Source: an uncultured Prevotellaceae bacterium (GTDB lineage Bacteria; Bacteroidota; Bacteroidia; Bacteroidales; Bacteroidaceae). From it: 16,186 bases of DNA. Positions 7,965-15,400 of this stretch are shown in pieces. The notes beneath the pieces were generated by a model. The model ran no database searches. It saw nothing but the letters and a program-made list of their open reading frames with translations, and was not told where the DNA came from. How positions within the stretch are numbered: position 1 is the first letter of the stretch; each line of letters opens with the position of its first letter. The stretch is from the NCBI GenBank assembly GCA_900313845.1, contig OMTC01000004.1:1-16186 (forward strand), read 5' to 3'. The position numbers and the translations under genes were made by a program.

Positions 7965-10900
7965 TCAGAAATTAACTTGTACGCCAAAGTTGAACACGCG
8001 TGTCATAGGATAGCGCACACCGAAGTCGAGTCCTTGGCCTGGAGCCTCAGGGTCGTTACCCTTGAAGTTTGCGAATGTAAGCAGGTTCTGGCCAGAGGCA
8101 TAGAATCTCACGAAATTGAACAGAGGCATCCATGTTGGCTTGTTAAAGGTGTAGCCAATTTCCACATTCTTCAGACGCACATATTTCGAATCAATAATCC
8201 ATGCACGCGAGTCGAGGTTGTTGTTACCACGATTCGTGAAGGAGATACGAGGCAGGATGGCGTCGCGGTTGTCTTCCGTCCACGAGTTGTCAGCCACCCA
8301 CTGCGTCAGAGCCGATGTGTTCGTCGAACCGAACTGGTCGCGATAGTATCCGTTCAGCATACGGCTCGTGTTGTTTGCACCAACCCATAGCATCGAGAAG
8401 TCGAGACCCTTCCAGTGCAACTGAGCGTTCACTGACCAAGTAATCTCAGGGTTGTCAGGATAGCCGAGAGGCTTCTGGTCGTTCTGGTCGATGAGACCGT
8501 CGCCGTTCAAATCGACATACACGGCATCACCATATTTCAGACTAACCAGCTGAGTAGGCATTTCCACGCCGTAAGCAGCCTTGTAGCGTTCCTCGGTGCC
8601 TTCCTGATAGAGTTCGAAGAGGTCGTAACCGAAACGCTGGCCAACCGACAGTCCAGTACGTCTCAGATAATCATACATAGGTGGCACCTCGAGCATTTCG
8701 ATAATCTTGTTTCTTGCAAAAGCAATGCTTGGACTGATGGAATAGCGGAAGTCGCCCACCTTGTCAGACCATTTCAGCGTGATTTCATAACCGTGGTTCT
8801 TCACGCGGCCTTCGTTCACATAACTACCAGGCAGACTGGTCACAGCTGGCAGCAACGAAGCGTTCGATACGAGGATGTCCTTGCGGTCCTCCCAGAAGAA
8901 GTCGAGGTTCAGCATCAGGCGGTCGCCAAGGAAGGCAGCATCCAAACCGAGGTTAATCTTCGAAGCAGTTTCCCAAGTCACGTTCGGATTACCAGCCGTC
9001 AACTCCTTCACAGCCTGCAGCCAGTTGCCGCGCGTACCGAAGTTGGCACCACGGTTCTGAGGATTCACCGTCATCGTACCCGTGTAGAACTGCCAAGCAC
9101 CTGGCAAGTAGAGGAAGCGGGCACCGTTCGTGTTGTCGTTACCGACCTTACCCCACGAACCACGCAGCTTCAAGTATCCAATCACATTCTTCAATGGCTC
9201 CCAGAACTTCTCGCTCGATGGAATCCAACCAGCAGAGAACGAAGGGAAGGTACCGTAGCGCTTGCCCTCGGCAAAGTTCTCCGAACCGTTGTAACCAATA
9301 TTGAAGTCAAATAGATAGCGTGTGTCATAGTCGTAGGTCACACGTCCAACCAGACCTACGTAGCCCTTTGGAATCGAGCGGTACAGACTGCCGTCAGAGT
9401 CCCAAGGATAATAAGTCTTGCTCTGGTTGTAGAGCAACAGGGCACCCACATTGTGCTTGCCGAACTTACGAGCATAGTTGAAACTTGCCTCGGCATACCA
9501 GTTGCGGTTTCCCCAGCGGCTGTCAGAATAAGGGATTGGCCAAGTGATGTTCTCCTTGCGGAGCACTTCCTTACCATCCACGAGCGTAGCCACGTAGTTC
9601 ACACCCGTACCGAAACCGTTCTGGCGGTCCTTGCGAGCAGAATAGTCCGTGTTGTACGAGCCCTTGATCTTGAAGTCCAGGCCCTTCGTCAGGAAACTCA
9701 TGTCGAGCTTGTACTGGAGGTCGAGGTTCAGCACGTTCACGCTTGTGTTCTGATAGCCTAATTCATAGAAGTTCGAGAGCGCATCACGGTCGTAAGGACC
9801 AACGATGTTCTTGTCGGCAACCACGTGGCGGCCTTCGCTGTCAATACCGATACCAGCGTATGGAGTGGCACCCTGCAAGTAGCGGAAGAGGAATCCCTCG
9901 CCACCACCCATCGTGGTGCGGTTCTGAACGCGTCCACCCAAGGTCAAAGCCAGCTGGCTGTACTTCGACACGTCGATGTCTAAGTTCGCACGGTAGTTGA
10001 AGCGCTTGTATCTGAAAGTCTCGTCGTCATTGTTCGAGAAAGTCTTGAAGAGCGAGTTCTGGTTCAGGAAACCCGCAGAAACGAAATATCTCACCTTGTC
10101 CGTACCGCCCTTCACATTCACATTAACCTGCACCTGCCATGCGGCATCCTTCATCAGGTAGTCAATCCAGTTCGTGTTAGGGAAGGTCACAGGCATGTCA
10201 CCCTTGCGGAAATGCTCCATCACGTCCTGGCTGAAGCGGATACCCGTGTTGTCGTAAGGTGTGTAGTCAGCAATCGTTGCCGAACCAGGCCACTGACTCA
10301 TTGGCAGAGCGTCCGTGATAGCCGTGTAGTTCCACATCTTTCCGTAGGTGTAGGAATCAGCGAATTCCACGAACTTCGAAATCTGCTGGATAGCAGTGCT
10401 GGCAGTCACGCTCACCGAAGCCTTGCCTGGCGTACCACGCTTCGTCGTCACGAGGATTACACCGTTAGCACCACGCACACCGAATACGGCAGTGGCGGAT
10501 GCGTCCTTCAGGATGGAGATGTCCTCGATTTCGTTAGGGTCGATCTGACCGAACGAACGTTCCACACCATCCACGAGCACCAGCGGTTCAGCACTATTCA
10601 GCGAACCGATACCACGCACGCGAATCACAGGTTCGTCGTCACCAGGCATACCCGAGGCTTGAACCACCGAGATACCAGGCAATTTACCCTGCAAGGCGTT
10701 GCTGACGTTGGCAACAGGAGCTTTCAGCAGCTCGTCGCCACCCACGGCACTCACTGCACCCGTGATCGTCACCTTCTTCTGTTGACCATAAGCGATGACC
10801 ACCACTTCGTCCAGATTCTTAAGGTCGGGAACCAGCGACACATCCAATCGACGTCCAGTCGCCTTCACCACCTTTGTCTGATAGCCCAAGTAAGAGAACT

Positions 10901-11123
10901 CCAGTGTGGCACCTTGCTTCACCGATGGAAGAACATAATGACCGTCAAAATCAGTCACTGCACCCGTGCCCTCACCCTGTATCAGGATGGCGACACCCAT
11001 GAGTGCTTCTCCCGTCTCGTCTTTCACAGTACCTTCCACCCTCAGCTGGGCAAAAGATACATCTGGTATGAGGCATAGCAATGCCAGCATACTCAAGAGG
11101 TAGAATTTGGTTTTTCTTTTCAT
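7965..11123 (-). CDS. xusA: SusC-like TonB-dependent oligosaccharide transporter (XusA-like)
   Basis: First gene of the operon, a full-length SusC/RagA-family transporter (1052 aa) that imports oligosaccharide across the outer membrane using TonB energy. Residues 1-25 are a signal peptide ending VSFA. A carboxypeptidase-D regulatory-like domain covers about 27-100 (VEGTVKDETGEALMGVAI, with YLGYQT). The TonB-box-like LDEVVVIAYG is at 104-113. The plug at about 118-230 carries ALQGKLPGISVVQ, IRVRGIGSLN, LVLVDGVERSF, ISILKDASATAVFGVRGANG and VTTKRG. The remainder is barrel, ending FGVQVNF. The ATG at 11123 is preceded by a long leader holding a 17-bp tandem repeat, and a promoter candidate lies about 230 bases upstream. 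Its divergent neighbour is the HTCS regulator, the usual arrangement of a regulated PUL. The SusC family is certain; the xylan assignment rests on gene order. Confidence 0.92.
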   Translation of the reverse strand: MKRKTKFYLLSMLALLCLIPDVSFAQLRVEGTVKDETGEALMGVAILIQGEGTGAVTDFDGHYVLPSVKQGATLEFSYLGYQTKVVKATGRRLDVSLVPDLKNLDEVVVIAYGQQKKVTITGAVSAVGGDELLKAPVANVSNALQGKLPGISVVQASGMPGDDEPVIRVRGIGSLNSAEPLVLVDGVERSFGQIDPNEIEDISILKDASATAVFGVRGANGVILVTTKRGTPGKASVSVTASTAIQQISKFVEFADSYTYGKMWNYTAITDALPMSQWPGSATIADYTPYDNTGIRFSQDVMEHFRKGDMPVTFPNTNWIDYLMKDAAWQVQVNVNVKGGTDKVRYFVSAGFLNQNSLFKTFSNNDDETFRYKRFNYRANLDIDVSKYSQLALTLGGRVQNRTTMGGGEGFLFRYLQGATPYAGIGIDSEGRHVVADKNIVGPYDRDALSNFYELGYQNTSVNVLNLDLQYKLDMSFLTKGLDFKIKGSYNTDYSARKDRQNGFGTGVNYVATLVDGKEVLRKENITWPIPYSDSRWGNRNWYAEASFNYARKFGKHNVGALLLYNQSKTYYPWDSDGSLYRSIPKGYVGLVGRVTYDYDTRYLFDFNIGYNGSENFAEGKRYGTFPSFSAGWIPSSEKFWEPLKNVIGYLKLRGSWGKVGNDNTNGARFLYLPGAWQFYTGTMTVNPQNRGANFGTRGNWLQAVKELTAGNPNVTWETASKINLGLDAAFLGDRLMLNLDFFWEDRKDILVSNASLLPAVTSLPGSYVNEGRVKNHGYEITLKWSDKVGDFRYSISPSIAFARNKIIEMLEVPPMYDYLRRTGLSVGQRFGYDLFELYQEGTEERYKAAYGVEMPTQLVSLKYGDAVYVDLNGDGLIDQNDQKPLGYPDNPEITWSVNAQLHWKGLDFSMLWVGANNTSRMLNGYYRDQFGSTNTSALTQWVADNSWTEDNRDAILPRISFTNRGNNNLDSRAWIIDSKYVRLKNVEIGYTFNKPTWMPLFNFVRFYASGQNLLTFANFKGNDPEAPGQGLDFGVRYPMTRVFNFGVQVNF

Positions 11124-11156
11124 TGGAATAAAGATTAATAAAAATGTATAGTTGAT

Positions 11157-11190
11157 AAATAGTTTTGGCGATAAAATAGTTTTGGCGATA
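11157..11190. repeat. 17-bp perfect tandem duplication in the xusA leader
   Basis: AAATAGTTTTGGCGATA occurs twice back to back, at 11157-11173 and 11174-11190. It ends 34 bases before the xusA start codon. On the mRNA strand it reads TATCGCCAAAACTATTT twice. Position and perfection suggest either a regulator or RNA-binding site or a recent slip duplication. Confidence 0.75.
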
Positions 11191-11231
11191 TTTTAAGGTA
11201 AATCTCTCTGTTTTGTCGAGTGTTTATCTAA

Positions 11232-11254
11232 GGTCAAAGGTCGATGGTCAAAGG
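11232..11254. repeat. GGTCAAAGG direct repeat, 14-bp period
   Basis: GGTCAAAGG occurs at 11232-11240 and again at 11246-11254, spaced by TCGAT. It lies in the predicted xusA untranslated leader. A nearby direct repeat, CCTTGAAAC, occurs at about 11262 and 11300. Function unknown. Confidence 0.5.
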
Positions 11255-11355
11255 CTTAAACCTTGAAACATTTGCTTGGTGTAGCCAAACGGCTTTAGCG
11301 CCTTGAAACCTTTAGTTTGTCTTAGCCTATATTAGTTTTTCGCGCTTCTCGGTGC

Positions 11356-11387
11356 CAAATTTAATATTTTTAATGATTGGCAACAAG
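11356..11387 (-). promoter_or_regulatory. Candidate Bacteroidota-type promoter for the xus operon
   Basis: On the minus strand, CTTG (11387-11384) is followed by a 20-base spacer and TAAATTTG (11363-11356). This matches the Bacteroidota sigma-ABfr consensus TTTG-N19-21-TAnnTTTG at 11 of its 12 considered positions if the two n positions are counted as free. Transcription would start near 11348-11350 and give a leader of about 225 bases before xusA. No better match is seen closer to the gene. Such a long leader could carry post-transcriptional control. Confidence 0.5.
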
Positions 11388-11688
11388 ATTTAAATGAAAT
11401 AAATCTAAAAAAAAATCTCGAAAGATTCAAAAGGACGTATATTTGATACATTTGGGTGGCAATTACAGGTGTTTTTGAATCATATTTCTTCATGAATGCA
11501 AACAAATCACCGTTTTTACGGGTTGACCTATCCCAGTCGTTTTCGCTCTTCAACGCTTTTGTCCGTTCTCAGGAAAAAAGAAGGAAAAAGAGGCTTTTCA
11601 TTGAATCATGAAAACAAAGTGTGCTATCATGGCAATCACAGAGGATAGCTTCTCGAATCGGTGCAGAAAGATTGTAAAAGCACTGAAA

Positions 11689-11744
11689 TGTTTGTGTTGT
11701 GAAGGTGTAGTGTTTGTGTCGTGATGGTGCAGTGTTTGAGTCAG
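11689..11744. repeat. 22-bp imperfect tandem repeat, possible regulator binding site
   Basis: Two 22-base units, at 11689-11710 and 11711-11732, differ at three positions; a partial third unit TGTTTGAGTCAG follows at 11733-11744. The unit begins TGTTTGTGT and contains GGTG. A period close to two helical turns places copies on the same DNA face, as expected for AraC-type HTH proteins such as HTCS output domains. It lies about 300 bases upstream of the xus promoter candidate, which is rather far. Regulatory function is inference. Confidence 0.55.
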
Positions 11745-11983
11745 ATTGGACACCCCTTTCAACATATACTTTTTTGCTTAAGTTATCCAATTTTCGAGGA
11801 AAAGCCTCGAAATCAGCAAGTGTGCTAAAAATGGGTACTTGTGAATATGATAATTAACTCGATTAGTGGCGATTTTTATATCTAAGACACGTGTTGGGAG
11901 GTCCTTTTTATCTTTTTTAAATATGAACTGTCTTTGTGTTTGAATATCTATGCTGTTGATTTTCAATTATATAGAATAAACAT

Positions 11984-12188
11984 TTTGTGACTTTTGGACA
12001 TTTGGACATTAAGTTTTCCGTTAACTTATGTTCACATTTAGAAAATAAATATGGTCTTGAAATGTATTAAATTATATATTTTTATATATTTAATTTTAAT
12101 ATTATTTATAATATATTAATTATAAATTTGAAAAATGTATTCAAAAAATGGTTGTTGTCCAAATGTCCAAATGTCCAAAAGTCACAAA
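11984..12188. repeat. 205-bp inverted-repeat structure with 27-bp perfect arms
   Basis: The arm at 11984-12010 (starting TTTGTGACTTTTGGACATTT) is the exact reverse complement of 12162-12188. The arms contain the octamer TTTGGACA two and nearly three times in tandem. Pairing may continue outward with ATAGAA (11971-11976) against TTCTAT (12191-12196) after a small gap. The arms enclose about 151 bases of very A/T-rich DNA. It resembles a MITE-like or cruciform-forming element; no clear target-site duplication and no transposase are seen. Confidence 0.75.
12065..12129. other. 65-bp pure A/T tract
   Basis: Positions 12065-12129 contain only A and T, with many short TATA, ATTTAAT and TTATAA palindromes, and sit at the centre of the inverted-repeat structure. 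Such DNA melts and bends easily. It could insulate the divergent promoters, act as a nucleoid-protein site, or be merely the interior of an inserted element. Confidence 0.6.
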
Positions 12189-12206
12189 TTTTCTATTGTG
12201 GAGAAA

Positions 12207-12214
12207 TATCTTTG
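12207..12214 (+). promoter_or_regulatory. Weak -7 promoter motif for the HTCS gene
   Basis: TATCTTTG fits the Bacteroidota -7 consensus TAnnTTTG on the plus strand, but no TTTG stands at the expected distance upstream (the sequence there is CACA). If used, the leader would be about 230 bases. It starts just after the right arm of the inverted repeat. Low confidence. Confidence 0.25.
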
Positions 12215-12323
12215 ATTTCCATTCATATTTATTGATTTCTGTCAATGATTTCAATACAGTAAAGGATTGTGTAAAGAACAAATAACCATATCGCTTTCTC
12301 AACCATCCAAATGATTCAAATGG

Positions 12324-12342
12324 GAATGTCTTAAAGACATTC
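12324..12342. promoter_or_regulatory. 19-bp perfect dyad upstream of the HTCS gene
   Basis: GAATGTCTT-A-AAGACATTC is perfectly symmetric, with 9-base arms around one base. It is centred about 120 bases before the regulator's start codon. It could be a dimeric repressor or activator site or an mRNA hairpin; no T-run follows directly, although GGTTTTG lies five bases later. Confidence 0.45.
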
Positions 12343-12452
12343 AGGCGGTTTTGTGGGGAATGGGTGATACTTATTGGAGAATAATAGGGGAATGATGCTC
12401 TATTTTTCTTCTTTATTTTCGTTTTCTGTTATTTTTTTTCTATTTTTGAGGC

Positions 12453-15400
12453 ATGAAAAAGTGTTGGCTCCTTTCTTTGTTGTGGATGATGTGCTCTGTG
12501 GCGCTTGCACAGGGCGAATATCATTTCTCCTGGCTCGATGTGAAAACGGGTTTGGCGGATAACCATGTGCGATGCATCACCCGCGATTCCTATGGTTTTA
12601 TCTGGGTGGGCACCATCAACGGTCTCAGCCGCTTCGATGGACATAACGCGAAAAGCTATAGCCTCACCCCCAACCCCAAGACCCCTCCAGCTCCCCTAAG
12701 AGGGGAGAGAAGGGGAGAGGGGAGTAGAATGAAGGATGGGAATTCTTCATTAGGAAGCGAAGCGACTATTGTTCATTCATCAATTAATTCTGATGTGGTT
12801 TGGCTGGGCGAAGCGAATGACGGTAGATTGTGGGCGAGGACGGATGCTGGTGATGTGTTGACGCTGGACAGGGAGCACGACTGTTTGAGGAATGACGGAT
12901 ACGAGCGTCTGAAGAAAATGGGTGTGGAAGGACGTGTGAGGAAACTCTGTGTGGATAGGGAAGGCAGACTATGGGTTGCGACGGATGAATGTGTGGGTTA
13001 CTGCGATGGCAAGAAGGAGCGTTTCCAAGTGTTGAAGAGTGGAAACATGGGTTTGGTGGTTGACATGGTGTCGAGGGATGGTCGGACGATTGTGATGACT
13101 GATGATGGTCGTTTCTATGTGGCTGACATGGGTAGTGGACGACTGCTGGTGGAGGGGCAGGCGGAGCTGATAAAGGCGCACCGCTATCATCATATCTATG
13201 TGGATTCGCGTCACCGTCTGTGGATTTACACGTCTCATTCGGCGGTGGAAAAGACTCGTTGCTATGACTTGGAGCACAGAACCTGGGTGAATTCGGCATT
13301 GACGGATTTCATGGGTAGGCAGTTCATCAATTCGATGATCGATGATGCGGATGGTAATTTGTGGGTGGGTACAGAGAATGCAGGTATCTATGTGTGTAGC
13401 GAGACATCGGCAAGTGATTTCACCACTCGCCATCTGAAGGCTTTCCCGGCGTTGTCGAGCCATATCAATTGTTTGTATCAGGATGTGAATCACACCATGT
13501 GGATTGGTTCTGCCAAACAGGGGGTGGCTTATACGAACACGCAGAACGTGATGTTTCAGCGGGTGAGTACGGCTCCGTTTGAGGATGTGAGCTGCATGGT
13601 GGAGGATGACGAGGGTAACACTTGGTTCGGATTCGATGGATTTGGGGTTTTAAAGAGAAGCCCCCTTTCGAACCCCCCGAGGGGAGGAGAAGTGAATGCC
13701 AAGGCCAATGCTAATGCTAATGCCAAAGCCATCGATGGGAAGGTGTATAATCTTGAGAATGGGGGACTTCCTTCGAATATCGTGACGGCGATGGTAATGG
13801 ATGCGCAGAAATGCTTGTGGGTTGGTACGTTTGGCGAGGGTATTTGTCGTTGGGAGAATGGGCGTTTCGTGAAGGTGGAGCGTTCTGACATGAAGGACCT
13901 GATTTCGTTGCTGTACGTGAAGAGTATGGCGGCTGATTATCGTGGCAATGTGTGGATAGGAACGGTGGACCGTGGTTTGGTGATGATTCCGAAGGAGGGA
14001 CAGGCCTTGCATCTGCATCGTGACAATTCGGATTTGAGTTCGAACAGTGTGATGAGCTTGGTTTGTGACCATCGGAATCAGTTGTGGGTGGGCACGAGTC
14101 TCGGTTTGCATGTCTATGACATGGGGAAGCGCGAATTCAACACGCCTGAGGTGTTGCGAGAATGCTTGGCGGGTGAATATATTTCGGCGTTGTTTGTGGA
14201 TTCGCATCAAAATATGTGGATTGGTACGCGCAGGGGGTTGTTCGTCTATATGCTGAAGACGAAACAGGTTGAGTGGCTTACTACGGAGAATGGTTTGTCG
14301 AACAATTTTGTGCGTGCCATCGTGGAGGATAGCTACCAACATATTTGGGTGAGTACGGACAAGGGGTTGACAAGGATAAGAAGCCTCACCCCCAACCCCT
14401 CTCCAAGGGGAGAGGGGAGTAGAATGAAGAACGAGGGTAGCACAGATTCTTCATTCTTCATTCCTCATTCTTCATTCTTGTGTCAGCCGTTTTATGATGG
14501 GGATGGATTGGAGCAGGTGTCGTTCTTGAATAATGCGGCGTGCTTGAATCGTGATGGGGAATGCATGATTGCTTGTTCGAAGGGGTATGTGCGCATTCCT
14601 CCTCAATGCATCCATTATGAATATCCTCGGGAGAAGGTGGTGTTCACGGAACTGCTGTATAGCGGGGTGGCTGCGGAACCAGGTGAGGATTCTCCGATAC
14701 GAAAGAGTTTGCACTTGGAGCGTAAAATCGAAATGAAATACAACCATACGCCTTTCTCGATTGCGGTATCTGCGATGCTTCCTACGCTGACGCAGAAAAT
14801 CGTCTATCTCTATCGTTTGAAGGGGGAGGGCGACGAATGGCTTCATATTCCGCACAACCTGATTCATTTCATGGGTATGCCTTCGGGCAAGCACACGCTC
14901 GAGGTGGTTGCGATGATTCCTGGTGGACCTCCGAGCGAGGTGGCGACGCTGGACATCATCGTGAAACCTCCTTTCTGGCTTTCGACTTGGGCAAATGTGT
15001 GCTATCTTCTTTTGCTGTTGGGAGCGGGATATATTTATGTGCTGCATCTGAAGCGGAAGCAGAGGCAGAAGATTGCCATGCAGCAGATGGAAATGGAATT
15101 GCGGCAGCAGGTGGAGATGGAGGAGAACAAAATCCGATTCTTCACGAATATCAGTCACGACTTGAAGACTCCGCTAACGCTTGTGATGGCTCCGTTGGAA
15201 AAGACCTTGGGCTTCGACTTGGAGCGGAAGGTGAGAACGGAACTGGAGGTGGCATGGAGGAATGCGCGTATCCTTTACGATGAGATTGTGCATCTGCTCG
15301 ATTTCCGTCGGCTGGATGTGGGTGCGGAAAAACTGAACATCGCTCATGGGGACATGGTGAGCTTTGTGCAGCGAACGGTGGATAGTTTCAAATATTATGC

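Larger units (their letters stand above)
11124..12452. other. Divergent intergenic region between xus operon and HTCS gene
   Basis: About 1.3 kb with no convincing gene. Short reading frames of 60-75 codons occur but none has family features, a signal peptide or a plausible start context. Base composition falls sharply toward A/T in the 12000-12130 part. It contains separately listed items: leader repeats, a xus promoter candidate, a 22-bp tandem repeat, a long inverted repeat with an A/T core, a dyad, and a weak promoter candidate for the regulator. The length is unusually generous for a PUL promoter region and may hold a small RNA, but no specific RNA fold is recognised. Confidence 0.7.

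Noticed and set aside
10212..11078. 288-codon plus-strand frame opposite the first SusC gene
   Set aside because: Antisense shadow of the plug and N-terminal region of a well-supported transporter.
11332..11966. Three minus-strand frames of 62-73 codons in the intergenic region
   Set aside because: No signal peptide, domain, or start context. One overlaps the promoter candidate, and the translations look random.
11689..12188. Possible CRISPR array from the short repeated units
   Set aside because: Repeats are contiguous or inverted without regular unique spacers, and no cas genes are present.
12374..12562. 62-codon plus-strand frame overlapping the HTCS start
   Set aside because: It overlaps the regulator's signal peptide in another frame and has no supporting features.
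13650..15158. Minus-strand frames of 228-230 codons across the HTCS gene
   Set aside because: His/Arg/Ile-rich translations opposite propeller and kinase motifs; the plus-strand frame carries all conserved motifs.
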